Positions 5,256 through 11,225 of a DNA stretch of 11,225 bases are shown here, in pieces. The notes below the pieces were generated by a model. It saw only the letters and a list, made by a program, of their open reading frames with translations, had not been told where the DNA came from and made no database searches. The translations under genes were made by a program, and so were the position numbers. Within the stretch, counting starts at the first letter, position 1, and each line of letters begins with the position of its first letter. Source of the stretch: JAHEJX01 sp041605955 (lineage in GTDB: Bacteria > Actinomycetota > Acidimicrobiia > Spongiisociales > UBA5794); NCBI GenBank assembly GCA_041605955.1, contig JBFIXI010000092.1, positions 1 through 11,225 on the forward strand. Direction: 5' to 3'.

Positions 5256-6420
5256 CCGTATCGCCTGGCAGGGGAAACGTCGGGATGTTCGGCCCCGGGT
5301 TGCCGGCGTTGTGGAACTGGCCGATCCAGGTCTGGCGGGCGAAGGTGATGTCGACCGGGCCGCAGTCGTTGCGGGCGTATTGCGGGTCGCCGGTTGCTTC
5401 GATGACGTTATCGCGAATCCGGATCTTGTCATTGCCGGACGAGCCCTGGCCGCCGGCCACCTCGCCGCACTGCAGCCGGAAGATGGCGAACGTGGTCGGC
5501 GTCTCGACGCGATTGTCGTAGATCTTGCCGCGCAGCACCCCACGGACCTCGAAAGCGGAGTCGTCGAAGTCGTAGAGATGGTTGTTGCGGGCGACTTGGT
5601 TGACGCCCTCCCACTGCGGCCACATCGGATCGAAGAAGTCGGGGCCGGTGTTGCCGCCGAGCTGCAGGGCGGCGTTGCCCCTGATGCCGTAGATCTCGTT
5701 GTCCTCGATCAAGATTCGCCACGATCCGCCCTTGAAGAAGATGCCGTGGCTGCCCACGGCGTTGTCGTGGATCTTGTTGCCCCGTACCACGATCTTGCGC
5801 ACGCCAACTCCGTCGACAACGGCGTTCGAGATCGACTGCGACAGGTCGTTGTCTATCAGGTAGACCCGGCGCACGTGGAGCGGACCGTTGCGGTTGATCT
5901 TCACGGCCGCTCCGGGGCCCCAGTCGAGCGCCCGGATGTCGACTTTGGCTACGACGACATCCCGAATGTCGGCCGCCCCGGGAGCGATGTGGAGGTTGTT
6001 GCCGCCGCCGTGGCGGATCTTCACCCGCCGCAGCAGCACGTATGAGGCGGAGATGCGGAACTCGCCGGAGCCGTTGAGGTCGATGACGGCGCGGCGCTCC
6101 CCGGGTGCCGTCATGATCTTGATCCAGGCGTCTCTGGTCCCGGAGTTGCGTAACACCAGATTGCCGGTGACCTCGTGGCGCCCCGGCTCGAGGAGGATGG
6201 TGTCGCCCGGAGCGGCCCGGTCGAAAGCGGCTTGCAGAGAGTCGGTCGGAGCGACATGGATGATCCGCAGATCGCCGCTCACCTTGGGCCGCTGGTACCA
6301 CCCGGGATCGGTGACCCCTGCGGCCGGAGCTCCGTCCGCGACGAGCACCGTCGCTGCCACCGCCAGGCATGTGAGAAGACCGCGCAGACGCGAGAAAGAC
6401 GCGAACTCAGAGCGTCGCAC
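5245..6420 (-). CDS. Secreted right-handed parallel beta-helix protein
   Basis: The 391-aa product has a signal peptide: Arg-rich start, hydrophobic core (about residues 12-28), likely cut after Ala-Pro-Ala33. Cys18 lies inside the core but lacks a proper lipobox. From about residue 52 it reads as a pectate-lyase-like beta-helix: IIHVAPTDSLQAAFDRAAPG is the usual N-terminal cap strand and helix, then PGDTILLEPGRHEV, and repeated 'V-x-N-x-I-x-x-N' coils (NKIHDNAVGSHGIFF, EDNEIYGI, YDNRVETP, IRDNVIEATGD). Two cysteines near the end (RLQCGE, RNDCGP) could form a disulfide. Such folds occur in polysaccharide lyases and other carbohydrate-active or surface proteins. I cannot assign catalytic residues, so the enzyme class is open. 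The GTG start has a sigma-70-like promoter immediately before it. The gene is convergent with the SRPBCC gene. Confidence 0.88.
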   Translation of the reverse strand: MRRSEFASFSRLRGLLTCLAVAATVLVADGAPAAGVTDPGWYQRPKVSGDLRIIHVAPTDSLQAAFDRAAPGDTILLEPGRHEVTGNLVLRNSGTRDAWIKIMTAPGERRAVIDLNGSGEFRISASYVLLRRVKIRHGGGNNLHIAPGAADIRDVVVAKVDIRALDWGPGAAVKINRNGPLHVRRVYLIDNDLSQSISNAVVDGVGVRKIVVRGNKIHDNAVGSHGIFFKGGSWRILIEDNEIYGIRGNAALQLGGNTGPDFFDPMWPQWEGVNQVARNNHLYDFDDSAFEVRGVLRGKIYDNRVETPTTFAIFRLQCGEVAGGQGSSGNDKIRIRDNVIEATGDPQYARNDCGPVDITFARQTWIGQFHNAGNPGPNIPTFPLPGDTVIP

Positions 6421-6427
6421 GTCGCCG

Positions 6428-6457
6428 ATAATAGACGCATACTCTCCGCATTGGCAA
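6428..6457 (-). promoter_or_regulatory. Sigma-70-type promoter, leaderless beta-helix gene
   Basis: On the minus strand TTGCCA (6457-6452) and TATTAT (6433-6428) are spaced by 18 nt. The -10 hexamer ends 7 nt before the GTG at 6420, so transcription should start at or within a base of the start codon. It is the best-formed promoter in the window. Confidence 0.65.
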
Positions 6458-6518
6458 GCCCACTTTGGGTGGCCGCACGGATAACGTTGAGCCGCAACGC
6501 TTTTCCCCCTCTCAAAGC

Positions 6519-6758
6519 ATGAAGAAACCGCTAACTAGTCCGCTCCGAGATGCCGATATCTATGGCATGGTCACGCAGAACCACGAAGTCGTAAGAGACC
6601 CGTATCGGCGGTGCGAAGAGCGCTGCCGGCACGATCTCGGACGCGGACTCAGCCTCGCCGAGCTCTTCGGCCCGGACGAGGCCCCGGCTCGCCCGAGCTG
6701 GGCTGCTGCCCTCCCACCGGCACCGCGCCGCATCCCGCTTTACGCCAACTCTCAATAG
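6519..6758 (+). CDS. Possible small hypothetical protein
   Basis: An ATG at 6519 opens a 79-aa frame; a second in-frame ATG is at 6567. The third codon positions are mostly G or C, as in neighbouring genes, and the product is Arg-rich and hydrophilic with two cysteines (YRRCEERCRHDLGRGLSLA) and a Pro/Ala-rich end. No ribosome-binding site precedes either ATG. A TATCTA lies 4 nt before the second ATG, slightly too close for a leaderless start. A competing minus-strand frame (6531-6755) looks less natural. It may be real, but nothing in it is recognised. Confidence 0.3.
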   Translation: MKKPLTSPLRDADIYGMVTQNHEVVRDPYRRCEERCRHDLGRGLSLAELFGPDEAPARPSWAAALPPAPRRIPLYANSQ

Positions 6759-6825
6759 CGGACGCTTTCCCGCCGGGCGTCACGGGTTTCCCGAAGCGGT
6801 GAGCTTCGCCCCCAGTTCCTTCCTC

Positions 6826-6831
6826 TACACT
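6826..6831 (+). promoter_or_regulatory. -10 element TACACT for the small 76-aa gene
   Basis: TACACT would start transcription near 6838, leaving a 30-nt leader that carries AGGAGG before the GTG at 6868. The same hexamer appears before plsB and before the DivIVA-like gene. No good -35 hexamer is seen here. Confidence 0.4.
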
Positions 6832-6867
6832 GCGGTCCGGACGCCGAATCGAACACAGGAGGTATCG

Positions 6868-7098
6868 GTGGACGAACTGATCGCGCGCCTACGAGAGAAG
6901 ACCGGTCTGGACGTAGACCAGATCAAGTCGGTGGTGGCTGGAGTGGGAGAATTCCTCGGCGACAAGCTGCCGGGGCCGATCGCCGGTCAGGTACAGAAGC
7001 TGCTCGGGGCCGATGAGGCCGCAGGTGACGTCGCAGATGAAGGCGGCGGCATGCTGGACCAGGCGAAGGACGCCCTCGGCGGCTTGATGGGGAACTAG
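6868..7098 (+). CDS. Small conserved-type helical protein (hypothetical)
   Basis: The 76-aa product begins VDELIARLREKTGLDVDQIK and continues with a helix ending in GEFLGDKLPGPIAGQVQKLL, then a Gly/Asp-rich linker and a short amphipathic end (MLDQAKDALGGLMG). Small proteins with this 'ELI-x-R-x-x-x-x-T-G-L-x-x-x-Q' start and 'KLP-x-PIA-x-Q' are common in bacteria and have no known function. AGGAGG (6857-6862) lies 5 nt before the GTG at 6868. That decides the start over an upstream GTG at 6799, which has no such site and lies before the likely transcription start. It is probably cytoplasmic and monocistronic, closed by a strong terminator 12 bp after the stop. Confidence 0.8.
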   Translation: MDELIARLREKTGLDVDQIKSVVAGVGEFLGDKLPGPIAGQVQKLLGADEAAGDVADEGGGMLDQAKDALGGLMGN

Positions 7099-7110
7099 CG
7101 AAGAGAATCG

Positions 7111-7140
7111 AGCCCCCGGCCCTCGGGCCGGGGGCTTTTT
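7111..7140 (+). terminator. Rho-independent terminator
   Basis: AGCCCCCGGCC (7111-7121) pairs with GGCCGGGGGCT (7126-7136) around the tetraloop CTCG, followed directly by a run of T. It ends the small 76-aa gene, so plsB downstream needs its own promoter. Confidence 0.93.
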
Positions 7141-7189
7141 CTTGTCTCGGCCCCAGACAAACTTTCCGCAGACATGGCATTGCGATGCT

Positions 7190-7195
7190 TACACT
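7190..7195 (+). promoter_or_regulatory. -10 element TACACT, leaderless plsB
   Basis: TACACT ends 6 nt before the GTG at 7202. It lies after the terminator, where a plsB promoter must be. No clear -35 hexamer is visible. Confidence 0.45.
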
Positions 7196-7201
7196 CGCCT
7201 C

Positions 7202-9580
7202 GTGGAGACGCCGTACCAGGGCATTGCGCTGATCGACGAGCCCGCGTGGCCGATTGCCGAGGGGCCACTCGTGTTCCTTCTGGAGGAGAGCGGTGATCTC
7301 GAGCGCAAGGTCCTCGAAGGCTGGATCGAGCGTCACCGTCCGAGCTCAATGCCGGCAGGCCTCGTTCAGATCGCCCGGCTGCCCCAGACCCGGCGGCGGC
7401 GACGCCGCCGACGATTCGACGGCCGGCTCGATGCTTTCCTTGCCGCCGGCGGCGATCCTCTGCTGGTGCCGCTGCGCGTCGCCTGGCTGCCGCGCTCCAC
7501 CCGACACGGCAAGCGCGCGGTCGGCTTGATCGATCTGCTGGAGCTGGGAGATCCCCGTGATCCCGACCCGGTGCGTCAACACGTCCTCTACCGGCTTCAT
7601 CCCGAGCGGCTTCGCATCGTCATGGGGGCGCCGGCCCGCGCCAGCGAGCTCCGTGAGCTGTGGGAGAACGACCCGCGAGGTCGGGTAGTTGGCACCGGCC
7701 TGGCCGATTTCACCGCGCTGCGGGCCTGGCTCGCCCTGGAACGTGCCGAGCGTCAGCTGCGGGGCTCCCGTTACAAGGTCCCCAAGTTCCCCATTGAGTC
7801 GCTCATCGAGCGTCCCAGCTTCGCCCGCGGAGTGGCGACGTTGGCCCGCCAGACCGGATCGACCTACGAGCAGATGGCGGCCCGTACCCGCCGCTACGTG
7901 AAGGAGATCGCCGCCAGCCATTCCCCGTTCGTCATCGATCTCGTCACCGGTGGGTTCCATTGGTTGATCACCAAGGCGTACGTCGAAATCAACTACGACG
8001 ACGAGGAGCTACGCGCTCTCTATACGATGAGCCAGCTGCACCCGCTCGTGTTTCTCCCCTCGCACAAGTCGAATTTCGATCACCTGCTGCTGCAGTACGT
8101 GCTGTACCAGAACGAGTTGCCGCCCAACCACACCGCCGGCGGGATAAACATGAACTTCTTCCCGATCGGCCCGCTACTCCGTCGCAGCGGTGTGTTCTTC
8201 ATACGCCGCGAGTTCAAGGACAACGAGCCTTACAAGTTCGTGCTGCGCGAGTACGTCGACTACCTCCTCGAGAAGCGCTTCCCACTCGAGTGGTATCTGG
8301 AAGGGGGCCGGTCTCGCTCCGGCAAGCTGCGGGCGCCCCGCCTGGGCATGCTCTCATACGTAGTCGACTCCGCGCTGCGCGGCTCGGTGGACGACGTGAT
8401 CTTCATACCGGTGTCGATCGCTTACGACCAGATTCAAGACGTCGGCGCTTACGCCACCGAGGCAGCCGGCGGCCGCAAACAAAGTGAGAGCTTCGGCTGG
8501 TTCGTACGGGTGGTACGCTCGCTGCGCCGCCGCTACGGCGCCACCCATCTCCGCTTCGGTGCTCCTGTGTCGCTGCGCACCTTCCTGGCGACTCAGCCCG
8601 ATGAGCTCGATGACGACGCCGATGGCCGCTCCCCCACCGTGCCCAAGCTGGCATTCGAGATCTCGAACCGAATCAACGAGGTGACGCCGATCACCCCGAT
8701 CACGCTGGTGACGCTCGCACTGCTCAGCGCCCGAGATCGATCCCTGACCCTCGACGAGGTGGTCGAGGTGCTCAGCCCGTATGTCGAGTACGTGCGCCAG
8801 CGCGACCTTCCCGTCACCGACAAGCTCGATCTCGAGGATCCGGCCCGGGTGCAGGCGGCGCTGGAGAGCCTGGAGAGCCACGACGTCGTGTCCCGTTTCG
8901 AGGGCGCAACAGCCACCGTGTATTCCATCGGCCGTGACCAACACTTGGCGGCGGCCTACTACCGCAACACCATCATCCACCACTTCCTCAACGTTGCCAT
9001 CACGGAGCTGGCGTTGGTTGCCGTGCGCAGCGACGACGTACCCAACACCGAGGCGTCGATCCTGGAGAAGGCGCTGGCGCTGCGTGACCTGCTCAAGTTC
9101 GAGTTCTTCTTTGCCCCCACCGACGAGTTCCTCGACCAGATACGCGCCGAACTGGCGTTCCACGACCCGCAGTGGCGGCAGCATCTGGCGGACGAGGACG
9201 TCGCTGGTGTGCTGAACACGTTCCGGCCTTTCCAGTCGCACATCGTGCTGCGGCCCTTCCTCGAGGCGTACCGCGTCATCGGCGACCTCATCGAGGCTGA
9301 GGCCTACACCTCGCAGATCGATGTCGACGACTTGCGGCGGCGGGCAATGGCGTTGGGCAAGCAATACGCGCTCCAAGGACGCATCCACACGCAGGAGTCC
9401 GTCTCCCAGGTATTGTTCGACGCTGCCATCCAGCTCGCCGACAACCGGAAACTCTTCAAGCAGCGCCCGGATATGGTCGAACTTAGAACCACATTCGCCC
9501 GGGAGCTGCGGCAGGTCGTGGATCATCTTCGAGCGATCGACGCGATCACCACGATCCGCGACGCAGGCCTTCTCGAATGA
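7202..9580 (+). CDS. plsB: Glycerol-3-phosphate acyltransferase, PlsB type
   Basis: The enzyme moves an acyl chain from acyl-CoA or acyl-ACP to sn-glycerol-3-phosphate, making lysophosphatidate at the inner membrane, the first step of phospholipid and triacylglycerol synthesis. All four GPAT motifs are present (numbered from GTG 7202): HKSNFD (288-293, with His288 and Asp293 of the HX4D catalytic pair), GVFFIRR (330-336), EGGRSRSGKL (367-376) and PVSI (403-406). AGGINMNFFPIGPLLRR lies between motifs I and II, as in E. coli PlsB. The length of 792 aa is close to mycobacterial PlsB2. The N-terminal 280 residues and the helical C-terminal 380 are usual for the long bacterial form. The frame is open back to a TTG at 7142, but that codon lies in the terminator tail; GTG 7202 directly after a -10 element is the better start. 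No plsC lies nearby. Confidence 0.94.
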   Translation: METPYQGIALIDEPAWPIAEGPLVFLLEESGDLERKVLEGWIERHRPSSMPAGLVQIARLPQTRRRRRRRRFDGRLDAFLAAGGDPLLVPLRVAWLPRSTRHGKRAVGLIDLLELGDPRDPDPVRQHVLYRLHPERLRIVMGAPARASELRELWENDPRGRVVGTGLADFTALRAWLALERAERQLRGSRYKVPKFPIESLIERPSFARGVATLARQTGSTYEQMAARTRRYVKEIAASHSPFVIDLVTGGFHWLITKAYVEINYDDEELRALYTMSQLHPLVFLPSHKSNFDHLLLQYVLYQNELPPNHTAGGINMNFFPIGPLLRRSGVFFIRREFKDNEPYKFVLREYVDYLLEKRFPLEWYLEGGRSRSGKLRAPRLGMLSYVVDSALRGSVDDVIFIPVSIAYDQIQDVGAYATEAAGGRKQSESFGWFVRVVRSLRRRYGATHLRFGAPVSLRTFLATQPDELDDDADGRSPTVPKLAFEISNRINEVTPITPITLVTLALLSARDRSLTLDEVVEVLSPYVEYVRQRDLPVTDKLDLEDPARVQAALESLESHDVVSRFEGATATVYSIGRDQHLAAAYYRNTIIHHFLNVAITELALVAVRSDDVPNTEASILEKALALRDLLKFEFFFAPTDEFLDQIRAELAFHDPQWRQHLADEDVAGVLNTFRPFQSHIVLRPFLEAYRVIGDLIEAEAYTSQIDVDDLRRRAMALGKQYALQGRIHTQESVSQVLFDAAIQLADNRKLFKQRPDMVELRTTFARELRQVVDHLRAIDAITTIRDAGLLE

Positions 9581-9584
9581 GGGA

Positions 9585-9614
9585 TTGACCACGGAGTGTG
9601 TCTGTTGATACACT
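9585..9614 (+). promoter_or_regulatory. Promoter for the DivIVA-like gene
   Basis: TTGACC (9585-9590) is followed after 18 nt by TACACT (9609-9614), or after 16 nt by GATACA (9607-9612). Transcription would start near 9621, leaving a leader of about 55 nt before the ATG at 9676. An inverted repeat lies across the spacer and the -10 element. Confidence 0.55.
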
Positions 9615-9616
9615 CC
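9593..9616. promoter_or_regulatory. Inverted repeat overlapping the promoter (possible operator)
   Basis: GGAGTGT (9593-9599) is repeated inverted as ACACTCC (9610-9616); two more pairs, one of them G-T, can form inside. The right arm covers the -10 hexamer, so a bound regulator would block RNA polymerase. It could instead be a weak hairpin ending the plsB transcript, but no T-tract follows it. Confidence 0.45.
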
Positions 9617-9675
9617 CTGTGGGCATCACTCGCAGGGTAGGACCGGGCACCTGAGCCTTCACGTCAGAGAGTCAG

Positions 9676-11037
9676 ATGCCACAAGAGACGCCACCCTCCC
9701 CAGAGTTCCCCGTCGTTCGACGCGGTTTCGACCCAGATGCCGTCGCCGCTCACCTCGCCCAGCTGCGACGCCACATCGAAGAGCGGGTCGCCTCCGCAGA
9801 ATCTCGCTATTCCGGGCTCGAGACCGAGCTGGCGGAGGCCCGCAAGCGGGAGGAGGCAGTTCATCTCACCCTGGTGGCGGCTACCAAGACGAAGGAAGAG
9901 CTGCTCGTCAACGCCCAGCGCGACGCGGATGAGAAGGTGAGCCGGGCGAAGGAAGAGGCCGAAAGCCTGCTGGCTGAGGCTAAGAAGGAAGCCTTCCGGC
10001 TGATGGCCGACGCCCGGAAAGCGGCCGAAGAGACTACGGCGAAGACCCGCGCCGAGGTGGAAGCCCTCAAGGCGAAAGCGGAGGCAGCAGCCGACGCCAC
10101 CCGGGACGCAGCCAGACGTGAGGCGATTGAGATCATCAACGCGGTGGAGAGCGATACCGCAAGCGTGATGGCGGCGCGAGATGCCGCCATCGAAAACATG
10201 CGGAGCAAATATGAGGAGGAGGAGGCGACGCACGCGGCCCACATCGACACGTTGCGGGCCACAGCCGCCGACCTCGAGGCTCGCCTGAAGGCGATAGCCG
10301 CCGGGACGCTGGGAGAGGCCACGACGCTGGTCGCGCAAATGCCGGAGCAGCCCGCACCGGCGGTTACGCCGCCGGCGCCGACCTCCTCAGCTCCCAGCGA
10401 CGCCTCGCCGGCTCTCACCGGCGTCGTGCCGAAAGCGCGCTGGCCGGTGCGTCCGGACACGGCGGTGGCGTCCAATCAGCCGCAAGACGCGGCGGCCGCG
10501 CCGCCACCGCAAGCGCCGGCCGAAGTCATGGCGGCTGCCGATGCCGACGCCACCTCCGAGCTGCAGGAACCTGAGACGACCAACGACCACCCGGCCGAGT
10601 CACGCGACAGCGAGATCGACCAGGCCGTCGCCGAAGCCGTGGCCGAGCTTGCCAAGGGTGCCCCACAATCACAGCCGGCGCGGAAGGACGTGCCTCCGGA
10701 GCCACCAGCCGCGGAAGCCGCCAAGTTGAAGGCTGCTGCCAGGAAACCCGCCTCAACCGCGCGAGCTGAAGCGCCGCCTGCGTCAGAGACTACGCAAGCG
10801 CCGGATGAGCCCGCTCTCGTTCCTGCTGCCGTCGGAACGCCGAGCAAACCAAGCCAGCCGATGACTGATGAAGGCGGCACCCGCAAAGGTTCTTACTACT
10901 CGCGTCGCTCGGCCAAGCTGCCCCGGATCGGCACCGAAGCCGGCCGGAGCGCGCTGGCCGCCGCCAATGCCATCCGCGGCGCCACAAGGGGGGAAATGCC
11001 GGAAGACGACGACGACGTTACCGCCCAGACGGCATAG
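9676..11037 (+). CDS. DivIVA-like coiled-coil protein with disordered region and basic C-terminal motif
   Basis: The 453-aa product starts with a DivIVA-type N-terminus (FPVVRRGFDPDAVAAHL, residues 11-27), the part that in DivIVA/Wag31 proteins binds curved or polar membrane. Residues 28-215 form a long charged coiled coil rich in Ala, Glu, Lys and Arg (KEEAESLLAEAKKEAFRL). Residues 216-400 are Pro/Ala-rich and acidic, very probably disordered. Residues 405-435 form a compact basic motif (GSYYSRRSAKLPRIG, then GRSALAAANAIRG), and the protein ends in an acidic DDDDD-like tail. It has no signal peptide or membrane helix, so it is a cytoplasmic scaffold. A role in polar growth or cell division is inferred from the N-terminus and coiled coil. 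It is longer than Wag31 and is not clearly its orthologue. The start ATG has only a weak ribosome-binding site (AGAGAG, 9666-9671). Confidence 0.8.
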   Translation: MPQETPPSPEFPVVRRGFDPDAVAAHLAQLRRHIEERVASAESRYSGLETELAEARKREEAVHLTLVAATKTKEELLVNAQRDADEKVSRAKEEAESLLAEAKKEAFRLMADARKAAEETTAKTRAEVEALKAKAEAAADATRDAARREAIEIINAVESDTASVMAARDAAIENMRSKYEEEEATHAAHIDTLRATAADLEARLKAIAAGTLGEATTLVAQMPEQPAPAVTPPAPTSSAPSDASPALTGVVPKARWPVRPDTAVASNQPQDAAAAPPPQAPAEVMAAADADATSELQEPETTNDHPAESRDSEIDQAVAEAVAELAKGAPQSQPARKDVPPEPPAAEAAKLKAAARKPASTARAEAPPASETTQAPDEPALVPAAVGTPSKPSQPMTDEGGTRKGSYYSRRSAKLPRIGTEAGRSALAAANAIRGATRGEMPEDDDDVTAQTA

Positions 11038-11045
11038 GTCGCGGC

Positions 11046-11105
11046 TCGGGTTGGTGCCCCTCGAATGGCCCGCACGCGCACGGCTGCACGACAGTGCCAA
11101 CCCGA
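11046..11105. repeat. Long-range inverted repeat (stem-loop)
   Basis: TCGGGTTGG (11046-11054) pairs perfectly with CCAACCCGA (11097-11105); two wobble pairs and one G-C pair can extend it inward. The enclosed loop of about 40 nt is GC-rich. It lies between the DivIVA-like gene and the terminator hairpin, in the 3' untranslated region of one or the other strand's transcript. Confidence 0.5.
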
Positions 11106-11110
11106 CCACG

Positions 11111-11146
11111 AAAAGAGCGCCCTCCGGCCACAACCGGAGGGCGCTC
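11111..11146 (-). terminator. Rho-independent terminator (minus-strand polarity)
   Basis: GAGCGCCCTCCGG (11115-11127) pairs perfectly over 13 bp with CCGGAGGGCGCTC (11134-11146) around a 6-nt loop. AAAA at 11111-11114 becomes UUUU after the stem in a minus-strand transcript, so it should end transcription coming from the right of the window. On the plus strand it has no T-tract but may also stop the DivIVA-like transcript. Confidence 0.8.
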
Positions 11147-11161
11147 GACGTTGGGACCGGG

Positions 11162-11225
11162 TGACGGCGCGCACCGTCAGTAGCCGTCGTTCGTAAGGGT
11201 AAGTGACCCTCACCTGGGGGCTTAC
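11162..11225. other. Stem-loops at the right edge, truncated by the window
   Basis: TGACGG (11162-11167) pairs with CCGTCA (11174-11179) around a 6-nt loop, and GTAAG (11193-11197, again at 11199-11203) is complementary to CTTAC at the very end (11221-11225). On the minus strand a TAA at 11224-11222 could be the stop of a gene that continues outside. No product can be read from this short piece. Confidence 0.3.

Noticed and set aside
5311..6045. Long plus-strand frame opposite the beta-helix gene
   Set aside because: The minus-strand product has a signal peptide, a clear fold and a promoter; the plus-strand frame is its complement and has no start signals.
6485..6504. Small hairpin (CGTTG/CAACG) followed by TTTT, considered as a terminator
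   Set aside because: The stem is only 5 bp, and no plus-strand gene lies upstream for it to end.
8354..9613. 419-residue minus-strand frame opposite plsB
   Set aside because: The plus strand holds all four acyltransferase motifs; the opposite frame has no recognisable content.

Overview
The window is GC-rich DNA that reads like an actinobacterial chromosome, possibly class Acidimicrobiia or a relative. The reasons are a PlsB-type acyltransferase of mycobacterial length, a DivIVA-like coiled-coil protein, a BON/OmpA protein resembling mycobacterial ArfA, GTG starts, and several genes whose -10 hexamer lies 6-7 nt before the start codon (leaderless layout). The taxonomy is inferred from gene content, not from a marker gene.

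Bases 1-2101 look like accessory DNA on the 3' side of a tRNA-Val(CAC) gene (2102-2176, minus strand). This stretch holds a secreted protein with a short collagen-like Gly-Pro-X tract, a small one-helix membrane protein, a likely decayed tyrosine-recombinase fragment (about 1753-1959, minus), three tandem 11-bp repeats beside it, a strong hairpin after the collagen-like gene, a long imperfect palindrome at 72-116, and a second copy of the collagen-like gene's start region at 52-73. The layout suggests an old integration event at the tRNA 3' end.

Bases 2177-5255 are all plus strand. A membrane-anchored protein with several BON-like repeats and an OmpA-like C-terminus sits directly before a small membrane/acidic coiled-coil protein (a probable operon similar in layout to arfAB). 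A zincin-like metallopeptidase with its own leaderless start and an SRPBCC-fold protein follow. The SRPBCC gene overlaps tail to tail with a minus-strand gene for a secreted right-handed beta-helix protein (5245-6420), which has a clear promoter and a leaderless GTG start.

Bases 6421-11225 hold a weak small ORF, a 76-aa conserved-type small protein closed by a textbook intrinsic terminator, PlsB (glycerol-3-phosphate acyltransferase, first step of phospholipid synthesis), and a DivIVA-like coiled-coil protein with a long disordered region and a distinctive basic C-terminal motif. Its promoter is overlapped by an inverted repeat. The right edge holds a terminator hairpin whose U-tract points to transcription from the right, plus further stem-loops cut by the window end.

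No CRISPR array, intact transposase or recognisable defence system is visible. The most interesting items are the tRNA-associated relic, the collagen-like surface protein with its duplicated start region and palindrome, the recurring leaderless TANNNT starts, and the DivIVA-like protein with its C-terminal motif and operator-like promoter.
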